From: Bog-473 sp963781955
Lineage (GTDB): Bacteria > Actinomycetota > Acidimicrobiia > Acidimicrobiales > RAAP-2
DNA length: 64,000 nucleotides
Assembly: GCA_963781955.1 (NCBI GenBank)
Contig: CAWAHU010000002.1
Location: 124,001-188,000 of the forward strand
Direction: 5' to 3'
This document shows positions 50,891 to 58,906 of this stretch, in pieces. The notes under the pieces were generated by a model. It had not been told where the DNA came from and did no database searches. It was given only the letters and a program-made list of their open reading frames with translations. Made by a program: the position numbers and the translations under genes. Position 1 is the first letter of the stretch; each line of letters starts with the position of its first letter.

Positions 50891-51748
50891 CTACACCATT
50901 GTCTGTCCGGCGCTCACGTTCAACGCCTCGCCGGTGACGCCGATGGCCGCCTCGGAGAGGAGCCAGCAGATGGCGCTGGCGATCTCGTCGGCACTCTGGA
51001 GCCGGTTGAGCGGGATCTCGCGGGCGATCCACGCCCGCATGGCCTCGGGGCCGCCCATCAGGTTCTCGAACAGTGAGTCCTTGTTGATGAGGTCGGTGTC
51101 GACCGTCCCCGGGCACACGGCGTTGACGGCGATCCCCGCGGGGCCGAGCTCGAGCGCCATGGCCTGGGTGAGCAGGACGACCCCCGCCTTTGCGGTGCAG
51201 TAGGCGCCGAGTAGGGGGAAGGCGCGCTTGCCGGCCTGGCTCGCCACGTTGCAGATGCGCCCGCCGACCCCGTCGGCCACCATTCGGGTGGCGCACGCCT
51301 TTGACACGAGCCACGTGCCGACCACGTTGACGTCGAGCACCCGGCGGAACTCGGAGGCGGGGACGCTGAGCAGCGGCCCGAGACCGAACCCGGGCCCGCT
51401 CCCGCCGGCCACGTTGGCCAGCAGCGTCACGGTGCCGAGCTCCTCAGACGCCTTGGTCACGGCCTCCTCGACCGCCGCTTCGTCAGACACGTCCGCCCCC
51501 ACGGTGCAGACCCGGACCCCGAGCGCGGCGATCTCTTCGGCCAGCGAGGCCAGGTCGTCGGGGCCGCCGGTCCCGTGCGCGGGCGCCTCGTCGTAGGGCC
51601 GGGCGATGTCGAGGCAGGCCACGTCGGCCCCGCCCCGGGCCAGCCCCAGTGCCGTGGCCCGACCGATGCCACGGAGGCGGGCCGCCCCTGTCACCAACGC
51701 CACCTTGCCTTCGAACGGGCGCTGCCCAGGTCCCTGTGTGAAACTCAT
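50891..51748 (-). CDS. short-chain dehydrogenase/reductase
   Basis: A 285-residue SDR. VTGAARLRGIGRATALG is an extended cofactor loop with two extra residues, LANVAGGSG stands at the NNAG position and YCTAKAG is the Tyr/Lys pair. The C-terminus is IGVTGEALNVSAGQTMV. A long insertion around PYDEAPAHGTGGPDD is typical of the mycofactocin-like or R-specific branch, but the GQG motif is absent. ATG 51748 begins the minus-strand operon that continues with DUF7064-like, phosphotransferase and amidase genes. It is divergent from the alcohol dehydrogenase at 51823. Confidence 0.87.
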   Translation of the reverse strand: MSFTQGPGQRPFEGKVALVTGAARLRGIGRATALGLARGGADVACLDIARPYDEAPAHGTGGPDDLASLAEEIAALGVRVCTVGADVSDEAAVEEAVTKASEELGTVTLLANVAGGSGPGFGLGPLLSVPASEFRRVLDVNVVGTWLVSKACATRMVADGVGGRICNVASQAGKRAFPLLGAYCTAKAGVVLLTQAMALELGPAGIAVNAVCPGTVDTDLINKDSLFENLMGGPEAMRAWIAREIPLNRLQSADEIASAICWLLSEAAIGVTGEALNVSAGQTMV

Positions 51749-51822
51749 CGGGCAAAACGTAGCGACGATGCGGGTGGCCGTGCCCGCCGGGGGTGCAAGT
51801 CCATGGGGACGGGGTCGAGGCC

Positions 51823-52890
51823 ATGCGGGCCGCGGTGACCAGAGGCGGCCGGCTGGTCGTCGACGACGTCGCCGAGCCGGTGCCCTCCTCCGGGCACGTG
51901 GTCGTGCGCTCGCTGGCTGCGGGCATCTGCGGGTCGGACCTCCACGCCTTGGCGGATTTCTCCCACTTCACCGGCCTCATGGGCTCGGTGGGCGTGCCGG
52001 CGCTCGATCCGGACGCCGATTGTGTGTTCGGACACGAGTTCTGTGCCGAGATCGTCGACCACGGCCCGGACGCGGCCCGCACCTTGCCGGTGGGGACGCG
52101 CGTCTGCTCGGTGCCCATCATTCTCGGGACCTCCGGGGTGGAGCAGCTGGGCTACTCCAACGCCTTCCCGGGCGCGCTGGCCGAGCACATGGTGCTGCAG
52201 GAGCTTCTCTGCCTCCCGGTGCCCGACGGCCTGGAGACCGAGCTGGCCGCGCTGACCGAGCCGCTTGCCGTCGGGGAGCACGCCGTCGGCCTGGCCGACG
52301 TGTCGCAAGGACAGCCCTGCCTGGTGGTCGGCTGCGGCCCGGTGGGGCTCGCGGTGATCGCCGCGCTCAAGGGGCGCGGGCACGGCCCCGTGCTGGCCGC
52401 CGACTTCTCGGCCGGGCGGCGCCGGCTGGCCGAGGCCTTCGGAGCAGACGAGGTGATCGACCCCGCCGAGGTCTCCCCGCACGAACGCTGGACGGACTTC
52501 GGCGTCCCCCGCACCGTGATGGAGCGATTGGGGGCGGGCATGCTCGGTGGCGCCGTTCCGGACCCCGTCATCTTCGAGGCGGTCGGTGTGCCCGGGATGT
52601 TGCAGTCGCTCATCGCAGACGCCCCGCCGCACAGCCGAATCGTCGTGGTGGGCGTGTGCATGCACACCGACGCCATCGAGCCCTTCATGGCCGTGACCAA
52701 GGAGATGGAGCTGCGGTTCTCCTTCGGCTACAGCCCCGGCGAGTTCGCCGCCACACTCCAGCGATTGGGCGACGGGGTCCCCGGTGCGGACCTGCTCGTC
52801 ACCTCCACGGTCGATCTGCCCGGCGCGCCGGGCGCCTTCGAGGCGCTGCGCGCACCCGGTGAGCAGGGCAAGATCCTCGTCAAGCCGTAA
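51823..52890 (+). CDS. zinc-binding-type alcohol dehydrogenase
   Basis: A 355-residue medium-chain dehydrogenase. AAGICGSDLHAL carries the catalytic-zinc cysteine, GHEFCAEIVDHG the histidine-glutamate pair, and LVVGCGPVGLAVIAALK the NAD(P) loop. The four-cysteine structural-zinc lobe seen in classical ADHs is not visible between residues 90 and 125. It should interconvert an alcohol and ketone or aldehyde. ATG 51823 is the best start; an in-frame start at 51793 is weaker. The LLM-epoxide hydrolase pair follows 37 bases later on the same strand. Confidence 0.85.
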   Translation: MRAAVTRGGRLVVDDVAEPVPSSGHVVVRSLAAGICGSDLHALADFSHFTGLMGSVGVPALDPDADCVFGHEFCAEIVDHGPDAARTLPVGTRVCSVPIILGTSGVEQLGYSNAFPGALAEHMVLQELLCLPVPDGLETELAALTEPLAVGEHAVGLADVSQGQPCLVVGCGPVGLAVIAALKGRGHGPVLAADFSAGRRRLAEAFGADEVIDPAEVSPHERWTDFGVPRTVMERLGAGMLGGAVPDPVIFEAVGVPGMLQSLIADAPPHSRIVVVGVCMHTDAIEPFMAVTKEMELRFSFGYSPGEFAATLQRLGDGVPGADLLVTSTVDLPGAPGAFEALRAPGEQGKILVKP

Positions 52891-52927
52891 GAACACACCC
52901 ACCACGGACAGGGAGACACCGAGAGAC

Positions 52928-54136
52928 ATGACGACGATCGACGCCGACGGCAGGCTGAAGTTCGGCATCTTCCTGGCGCCGTTCCACCCGGTGGGCCAGA
53001 ACCCGACCCTGGCGCTCGAACGCGACCTGCAGTTGATCGAGCATCTCGACGCTCTGGGCTTCGACGAAGCCTGGATCGGCGAGCACCACTCGGCGGGGTA
53101 CGAGATCATCGCCTCACCCGAGGTCTTCATCGCCGCGGCGGCGCAGCGCACGCGCACGATCAGGCTCGGCACCGGCGTCTCGTCGCTGCCGTACCACCAC
53201 CCGTTCATGCTGGCGGACCGGATGGTGCTCCTCGACCACCTGACGCAGGGCCGGGTCATGCTCGGTGTCGGCCCCGGCGCGCTCCCCTCCGACGCGTTCA
53301 TGATGGGCATCGACCCCACCAAACAGCGCGACATGATGGAGGAGTCCCTCGAGGCCATCCTCGCCCTCCTGTCCGGTGAGACCGTCACCATGCAGACGGA
53401 GTGGTTCACCCTCAACCAGGCCCGTCTACAGCTCCTGCCCTACCAGCGCCCCTTCCCCGAGGTGGGCGTCGCCGCGCAGGTGTCTCCCGCCGGCCCGCGC
53501 GCCGCCGGCCGCTTCGGCTGCAGCCTGTTGTCCATCGGCGCGACGTCAGCCGGCGGCTTCGACGTCCTCGGCCTGCACTGGGAGGTGATGGAGGAGCGAT
53601 CGGCCGAGTTCTCCACCACGGTGGACCGCAACAAGTGGCGGCTGGTCGGACCGATGCACATCGCCGACAGCAAGGAGCAGGCGATCGCCGATGTGGCGTT
53701 CGGGCTCGAAGAGTGGGTCGACTACTTCCAGCGGGTGGCGGCTCTCCCCCTGGCGCCCAACACCGAGAACTTCGACTCGCTCGTGGATGCCCTCAACGCG
53801 TCGGGATTCGCAGTGATCGGCACAGTGGACGACGCCATCGCGCAGCTCGAGCGCCTCCAAGAGCAGTCCGGTGGCTTCGGCTCCTTCCTCCTCATGGGTC
53901 ACGAGTGGGCCGACACGGCGGCCACCCGTCATTCCTACGAGCTGTTCGCCCGCTACGTGGCGCCCCGCTTCCAGGACTCGGCCCGCACCCTCACCGCCAA
54001 CCGCGACTGGGCGGCCGAGAACCGTCCCGAGTTCATCGGCGCCGCCGGCAACGCCGTCATGTCCGCCATCCAGAAGCACCAAGAGGAGAAGGCCCAGAAG
54101 GCGGAGCAGGGTGAGGAGGTCACGTCCAATGGCTGA
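52928..54136 (+). CDS. LLM-class flavin-dependent monooxygenase (limonene-monooxygenase-like)
   Basis: A 402-residue luciferase-like enzyme. KFGIFLAPFHPVGQNP opens it, LDALGFDEAWIGEHHSAGYEI is the active-site strand and loop, and TGVSSLPYHHPFMLADRMVLLDHLTQGR is typical of the FMNH2-dependent limonene 1,2-monooxygenase-like branch, unlike the F420-type LLMs at 4142 and 6825. It would epoxidise or hydroxylate with reduced flavin from a reductase elsewhere. It overlaps the epoxide hydrolase start by eight bases, so its product may be an epoxide. ATG 52928 has only weak ribosome-site sequence upstream. Confidence 0.82.
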   Translation: MTTIDADGRLKFGIFLAPFHPVGQNPTLALERDLQLIEHLDALGFDEAWIGEHHSAGYEIIASPEVFIAAAAQRTRTIRLGTGVSSLPYHHPFMLADRMVLLDHLTQGRVMLGVGPGALPSDAFMMGIDPTKQRDMMEESLEAILALLSGETVTMQTEWFTLNQARLQLLPYQRPFPEVGVAAQVSPAGPRAAGRFGCSLLSIGATSAGGFDVLGLHWEVMEERSAEFSTTVDRNKWRLVGPMHIADSKEQAIADVAFGLEEWVDYFQRVAALPLAPNTENFDSLVDALNASGFAVIGTVDDAIAQLERLQEQSGGFGSFLLMGHEWADTAATRHSYELFARYVAPRFQDSARTLTANRDWAAENRPEFIGAAGNAVMSAIQKHQEEKAQKAEQGEEVTSNG

Positions 54137-55106
54137 GGTCACGCACGAGCAGATCCCCTCCAACGGAATCGAACTGCACGTGGCCGTGACGGGTCCGGCC
54201 GACGGGCCGCCCGTGGTGCTCTGCCACGGCTTCCCCGAGCTGTGGTACTCGTGGCGGCACCAGCTCGTCGCGCTGGGCGACGCCGGCTACCGGGCCTACG
54301 CGCCCGACCTGCGCGGCTATGGCGCCAGCTCGCACCCGGACCGCGTGGCCGACTACGGGTCGGATCAGCTCACCGCAGACCTGTGCGGCCTGCTCGACCA
54401 CTACGGCCACGAGACCGCGGCCTTCTCGGGTCACGACTGGGGGGCCATGGTGGTGTGGGAGCTCGGCCGCCTCCACCCAGGGCGGATCTCGTCCATCTAC
54501 AACATGAGCGTGCCGTACTCGGCGGCACCGGCGCCGCCGACGCAGATCTTCGAAGCCGTCTTCGAAGGCAAGTTCTTCTACATGCTGTACTTCCAGGAGG
54601 TCGGACCGGCCGAGGCAGAGTTCGAGGCCGACCCGCGGCGCTTCCTGCGCAGCATCCTCTGCGCCGCCGGTGGCGAGGGCATGGCCAACCCCGGCGCTCT
54701 CGGGAGTGAAGCCCCCCCACGGGAAGGGACTCGGTTCCAGGACGTCCTCGCCCCAGCCCCCGACGTGCTCCCCGACTGGATCACCGAGGCCGACGTCGAC
54801 GTGTACGCGGCCGCGTTCGACGCCGGCGGGTTCTTCGGCCCCGTCAGCTTCTACCGCAACATGGATGCCAACTGGGAGCGCGCCAAGGACATCCCGGCCG
54901 GCGTCTTCACCATGCCGACCGGGTTCGTCACCGGTTCGCTCGACCCGGTCAACTCCATGATGCCGGGTGCCATCGAGGCCATGGCCGAGGTCCTGCCCGA
55001 CTTCCGCGGCGCCACGGTGGTCGAGGGTGCGGGGCACTGGGTCCAACAGGAGAAGCCCGCCGAGACGAACGCCGCGCTGCTGGCGTTCCTCGACGCCACC
55101 CGCTGA
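54129..55106 (+). CDS. alpha/beta-hydrolase-fold epoxide hydrolase
   Basis: A 325-residue soluble epoxide hydrolase. CHGFPELWYSWRHQL is the oxyanion HGxP motif, FSGHDWGAMVVWEL has the nucleophile aspartate (GHDWG), and VVEGAGHWVQQEKP carries the catalytic histidine; the acidic partner is probably near SLDPVN. It opens epoxides to trans- or vicinal diols. It overlaps the preceding LLM monooxygenase gene, matching a monooxygenase-then-hydrolase route like that for limonene. ATG 54129 lies within the end of the LLM gene. Confidence 0.9.
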   Translation: MAEVTHEQIPSNGIELHVAVTGPADGPPVVLCHGFPELWYSWRHQLVALGDAGYRAYAPDLRGYGASSHPDRVADYGSDQLTADLCGLLDHYGHETAAFSGHDWGAMVVWELGRLHPGRISSIYNMSVPYSAAPAPPTQIFEAVFEGKFFYMLYFQEVGPAEAEFEADPRRFLRSILCAAGGEGMANPGALGSEAPPREGTRFQDVLAPAPDVLPDWITEADVDVYAAAFDAGGFFGPVSFYRNMDANWERAKDIPAGVFTMPTGFVTGSLDPVNSMMPGAIEAMAEVLPDFRGATVVEGAGHWVQQEKPAETNAALLAFLDATR

Positions 55107-55159
55107 GCCGGCCGTCCGGTCCCCAGGTCCTTCCCTCGTCCGGCTTGCTGCATCGTCAC

Positions 55160-56221
55160 ATGACCCAGCTCCCCCCGCTCCCACCACAGCCCCGTGGGGT
55201 CCCCTGGCCAACCGAGGAGTGGCCGGCGGGCGAGCTCCCGGCCGGGGTCGACCTGGCGCCGCTGCTCGACGAGGTCTTCGACGAGCAAGGGCCCCTGGCC
55301 ACCACGTTCGCCGTCGTGGTGGTACACGCCGGCCGGCTGGTGGCCGAGCGCTATGCGGGCGCGCTCGAGCACTTCGACCGGCCACCCACGCCGGTGACCG
55401 AGGACACGCCGCTGCTCAGCTGGTCGATGGCCAAGTCCGTGCTCCACGCCCTGGTCGGCGTCCTGGCGGGCGACGGACGTCTCGACCTCGACACACCAGC
55501 TGCCGTCCCCGAGTGGGCCGATCCCGGCGACCCCCGGCACGCCATCACGATGCGCCAGCTGCTGGCCATGCGCGACGGCCTCGACTTCGTGGAGGACTAC
55601 ACCGACGAACGAGTCTCGGACGTGATCAAGATGCTCTTCGGGGACGGGCAGCGCGACATGGCGCACTTCGCCGCCGACCGGCCGCTGGCCGCCGAACCCG
55701 GGACGCGCTTCAACTACTCCTCGGGCACCTCGAACATCATCTCGGGCATCGTGGCCCGCACCGTCGGCCCGGGCGAGCCCTACGCCCGCTTCCTCCATCA
55801 ACGGCTCTTCGCGCTCGTCGGGATGCGCAGCGCGGACCCCGAGCTCGACCCCGCGGGGACCTGGGTGGGCTCGTCGTACCTGCGCGCCACCGCCCGAGAC
55901 TGGGCCCGCTTTGGGCTGCTCTACCTGCGCGACGGCGTGTGGGACGGCACGCGGATCCTGCCGCCGGGCTGGGTGGACTACGGGCGCACCTGGGTCTCAG
56001 AGGACCCTGAGGACGCCAGCCCCTACGGGGCCCACTGGTGGGGGGTCGCCGGGGACACCCTGGGCACCTTCCGCGCCTCGGGCTACGAGGGCCAGTCCAT
56101 CACCGTCTGCCCCGTCCTCGACCTCGTTGTGGTGCGGCTGGGCAAGACGACCCTCGATCGCGAGGACAACTTGGTGCCCTGGCGCGCCGCCGTGGTGGAG
56201 GCGTTCGACCGGGCCCGCTGA
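55160..56221 (+). CDS. serine hydrolase, class C beta-lactamase/esterase family
   Basis: A 353-residue serine hydrolase. SWSMAKSVLHALVG carries the SxxK motif, FNYSSGTSNIISG the tyrosine motif and AHWWGVAGDTLG a family C-terminal motif. Such proteins are esterases, amidases or 6-aminohexanoate hydrolase-like; penicillin hydrolysis is not implied. No signal peptide is evident, so it is probably cytoplasmic. ATG 55160 is favoured over the TTG at 55145. It follows the epoxide hydrolase by 53 bases. Confidence 0.85.
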   Translation: MTQLPPLPPQPRGVPWPTEEWPAGELPAGVDLAPLLDEVFDEQGPLATTFAVVVVHAGRLVAERYAGALEHFDRPPTPVTEDTPLLSWSMAKSVLHALVGVLAGDGRLDLDTPAAVPEWADPGDPRHAITMRQLLAMRDGLDFVEDYTDERVSDVIKMLFGDGQRDMAHFAADRPLAAEPGTRFNYSSGTSNIISGIVARTVGPGEPYARFLHQRLFALVGMRSADPELDPAGTWVGSSYLRATARDWARFGLLYLRDGVWDGTRILPPGWVDYGRTWVSEDPEDASPYGAHWWGVAGDTLGTFRASGYEGQSITVCPVLDLVVVRLGKTTLDREDNLVPWRAAVVEAFDRAR

Positions 56222-56242
56222 TCCCCGGTTCGGTGGCCCCGG

Positions 56243-56695
56243 TCAGTGCTCGGCCGGGGTGGCGAGGAAGACCGGGATCAGGCGCGTCGTGTTCTGCTGG
56301 TACTCGGCGTAGGGCGGGTAGGCCGCAACCGAGCGCTCCCACCACTGTGCCCGCTCGTCACCCTCGAGCTCGCGCACCGTGACGGCGACCGGGGCCGGTC
56401 CGTCCTGCAAGGTGATCACGTCGGGGTGCGCCAGCAGGTTGTAGTACCAATCCGGGTTGTCGGGCATGCCGCCCTTGGAGGCCACCAGCGCGTACTCCCC
56501 GTCGCGCTCCACCCGCATGACCGGGCTCTTGCGAATCTTCCCGCTCTGGGCGCCCCGGGTCGTCACCACGACGATGGGCAAACCGGTATCCATCAGGGTG
56601 TTGGCCCGCTCGCCGCCCGAGGCCTCGTACTCGGCCACCTGTTCGCGAACCCAGTCCCAGGTGCTGGGCTCGTAATCACTCTCGGTCGTGCTCAT
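56243..56695 (-). CDS. deazaflavin (F420)-dependent nitroreductase-family protein
   Basis: A 150-residue Ddn-like split-barrel protein. ANTLMDTGLPIVVVTTRGAQSGKIRKSPVMRV is the F420-binding start, YALVASKGGMPDNPDWYYNLLAHPDV the core, and WWERSVAAYPPYAEYQQNT the C-terminal helix. F420H2-dependent enzymes of this type reduce quinones, nitro groups or activated double bonds. It starts at ATG 56695 and is the last gene before the pyrE fragment. It converges with the serine hydrolase. Confidence 0.87.
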   Translation of the reverse strand: MSTTESDYEPSTWDWVREQVAEYEASGGERANTLMDTGLPIVVVTTRGAQSGKIRKSPVMRVERDGEYALVASKGGMPDNPDWYYNLLAHPDVITLQDGPAPVAVTVRELEGDERAQWWERSVAAYPPYAEYQQNTTRLIPVFLATPAEH

Positions 56696-56800
56696 GCTCC
56701 CGATCGTATTGGTGCACCCGGTTCGGTCACGCGCGCGTCGGCCCGGGCATGGTGCGACCGGCGTGGCGGCCGCTTGCGGAGTCGCCCCGATGTCGCGAGG

Positions 56801-57000
56801 GTCAGGCTCCCTCGTAGGCGAAGCCGAGATCGGGCCTCGCAGGGGAAGCCGAGATCGGGCGTAGTGAGGACGGCACGGAAGGACAGCCCCTCGCCCGCGC
56901 CATGGCCTCCACGGTGCCGCCCCGGGTGACCGTGTCCTCGGTCGCCACCACCTTGTCGCCCGGGTGGAGGGCGCCGGCGATTTGGCCGCTGGCGACTCAG
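56801..57000 (-). pseudogene. decayed partial duplicate of the pyrE 3' end
   Basis: This stretch matches the 3' part of pyrE at 62919-63162 on the same strand. The first 16 bases after GTCAGG are identical, the protein reading GLSFRAVLTTPDLGFP parallels GLPFRAVLTAPDLGFP, and CGGTGCCGCCCCGGGTGACC joins two pyrE segments across a deletion of about 70 bases. An extra AAGCCGAGATCGGG copy is present at 56820-56833 and 56845-56858. It is non-functional. With intact pyrE at 62920-63471 it flanks the exopolysaccharide genes as a direct repeat. I see no gene between 57000 and 57358. Confidence 0.85.
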
Positions 57001-57110
57001 ACCGCTCCGGACGGTAACGCAACGTGCCAACAACGGTGGAGATCGGGAATCTTCATCGATCGCGACATTGCGACCTCTGCGGTGAGCTCCGGAGAGAGCG
57101 CAATAACGGG

Positions 57111-57127
57111 GTACCGTCAGCCGGTAC
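57111..57127. repeat. GTACCG inverted repeat upstream of Wzz gene
   Basis: GTACCG-tcagc-CGGTAC is a six-base-arm hairpin in the leader region of the polysaccharide genes. It might be an operator or a transcript structure; no regulator is known. Confidence 0.35.
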
Positions 57128-57221
57128 ACCCGCAGCGCCCGTGGGTCGATGAAAGCCTCCGGATCTTCCTCCTGGTAGCGGTCCGACTGGGCTGGGACTC
57201 GGGGAAGCCGACAACTCCAGA

Positions 57222-57262
57222 GGGGCCCTGACCTCCAGGCCAGGGCCCCTGACCTCCAGGCC
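57222..57262. repeat. 20/21-base tandem repeat with internal hairpin
   Basis: GGGGCCCTGACCTCCAGGCC is followed by GGGCCCCTGACCTCCAGGCC; each unit contains CCTGACCTCCAGG, a near-palindrome that can pair with itself or its neighbour. It lies about 100 bases before the first polysaccharide gene. Role unknown. Confidence 0.4.
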
Positions 57263-57358
57263 AGGGAGAACGGCGCCCGACGTATCAATGGTCGTGCCCT
57301 GCACCTCCCTTACTGAAGAGTGCATGCCTGCGATCCAGGCGACGAGGAGGGCGCTCCG

Positions 57359-58906
57359 TTGTCCGAGCAGAGGTTGAATTTGCGGCGAGTGCTGTGGCTC
57401 TTGCGCCGGCAGCGCTCGATCGTTGCTGCCTGTGTGCTGCTCGGCGCGCTGATCCCGACGGCCTGGATCCTACGGCACCCGACGTCGTACGGCGCCACGT
57501 CCCTCGTCCTCGTACCCAGTTCCGCCAGTAGCACCTCTTCGCAAGGGTCCAACGGAGCTCCCTCGGCCAATAGCAACCTCACCGACAGCGAGATCGCCGT
57601 GAGCTCCGCCGTGCTGGGCACGGCAAGATCGAGGGTCACGCCTCGCTTGGCGCTCCAAACGGCCCAGAAGCGAGTAAGCGCGAGCGCGCTGGCGACGAAC
57701 CTCGTACAGATCAGGGCTACGGGTTCCTCCCCTCGTGCGGCCGAGGGGTTGGCCAACGCCGTGGCCAACGCACTGGTCGACTTCCTCACGTCATCCCAAG
57801 TGTCGGACGGATCCAGCGGTCTGTCGGGACTCGAAGCACAGGCCTCAGAGTTGACCGCGCAGGTGAACAAGTACGACCAGGAGATCCAATCAGCACAAGC
57901 CGCGATCGCTTCACACGGACCGACATCAGTTGTCGCGCAACAGAGCACCCAGCTTCTGGGCTCGCTGACCACTGCTCGGGCGGACGCGTCGCTGCAGCTG
58001 CAGAGCGTGAACAACCAGATCGCCGCGTCGAAGCTCAACGCCGCCGCCGCCAATGCCGGCACCGAGGTCATTCAGTACGCATCATCGGCAACACAACCTT
58101 CGCTCCCAATCCGACTTCTCCCGATCCTCGTTGGTGCAATTCTTGGGTTCCTGATCGCCTGCGCCTTCGTGATGATCCGACAGCGGGAAACCAACCTCAC
58201 GACCCGTGACGACATCGCCGAGGCCGCTGGCGTGCCTGTTCTGCTCTCCGTCAGCGTCGGGCACGTGCGCAGATCCTCAAAATGGCTGGCCCTGCTGAGC
58301 GAACACGAGCCGGCCGTGACCGAGTTGTGGAATGTCCGCAAGGTGCTCAGCCAATTGGAAATTCCAGAGGTCGGGCGGCAGGTGCTGACAGTCATCACCC
58401 TGGCCGATGACAGCTCGAGCGTGGCCGCCGTGGCCCACTTCGCCGTCGCTTCTGCGACCATGGGGATTCCCACCTCCTTGGTACTCACGTCGGACGACTC
58501 GGGATCACGCGGGCTGAGCGACGCCTGTGATCTCCTCACTGCCCGCCAGGAGGCGGCGCGACCGGATCTTCGACTCTTCAAGGGTTCGCCTCCGGTCGAC
58601 GACGCCGACGGCGCGCTCACCATCATTTCGATCGTGCTCAACCCCGATCAACCTAAGCTCCCCGCATTTGTGGCGCGCGGCATGGTCGTGCTGGCGGTCT
58701 CAGCTGGTTTCGTGAACCAGGAGCAGCTCGTCCGAGTTCTGATCGCTGTCGGACAGGAAGGCCTGTCCGTCCAGGGCCTGTTCGTCACCAATCCAATGAG
58801 CGCCGATCGGACGCTGGGCACGTTTCCCTATGCGAACGAACACGTGGCTCGCCTTCTACAACGGCGCACCGTGGAGCCTTGGACTGGAGGTGCCGACGCA
58901 AGGTGA
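57359..58906 (+). CDS. Wzz/polysaccharide co-polymerase with degenerate kinase-like domain, protein 1
   Basis: A 515-residue protein with the chain-length-determinant plan: first helix about residues 19-38, a coiled extracytoplasmic region (about 120-240), a second helix about 246-270 (LPILVGAILGFLIACAFVMI), then a cytoplasmic domain. That domain keeps the order of bacterial tyrosine-kinase (BY-kinase) ATPases, but the P-loop position (about residues 341-370, TLADDSSSVAAVAHFAVASA) lacks the GKS/T of a real Walker A, so catalysis is unlikely. It would set polymer length or regulate the machinery without phosphorylation. TTG 57359 follows AGGAGGGCG. The stop overlaps protein 2 as GTGA. Confidence 0.7.
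   Translation: MSEQRLNLRRVLWLLRRQRSIVAACVLLGALIPTAWILRHPTSYGATSLVLVPSSASSTSSQGSNGAPSANSNLTDSEIAVSSAVLGTARSRVTPRLALQTAQKRVSASALATNLVQIRATGSSPRAAEGLANAVANALVDFLTSSQVSDGSSGLSGLEAQASELTAQVNKYDQEIQSAQAAIASHGPTSVVAQQSTQLLGSLTTARADASLQLQSVNNQIAASKLNAAAANAGTEVIQYASSATQPSLPIRLLPILVGAILGFLIACAFVMIRQRETNLTTRDDIAEAAGVPVLLSVSVGHVRRSSKWLALLSEHEPAVTELWNVRKVLSQLEIPEVGRQVLTVITLADDSSSVAAVAHFAVASATMGIPTSLVLTSDDSGSRGLSDACDLLTARQEAARPDLRLFKGSPPVDDADGALTIISIVLNPDQPKLPAFVARGMVVLAVSAGFVNQEQLVRVLIAVGQEGLSVQGLFVTNPMSADRTLGTFPYANEHVARLLQRRTVEPWTGGADAR

Noticed and set aside
57000..57320. A short minus-strand frame with repeated GLEVRGPGLEVR
   Set aside because: The repeat comes from the tandem DNA repeat at 57222-57262 and no protein family is seen; treated as non-coding leader.
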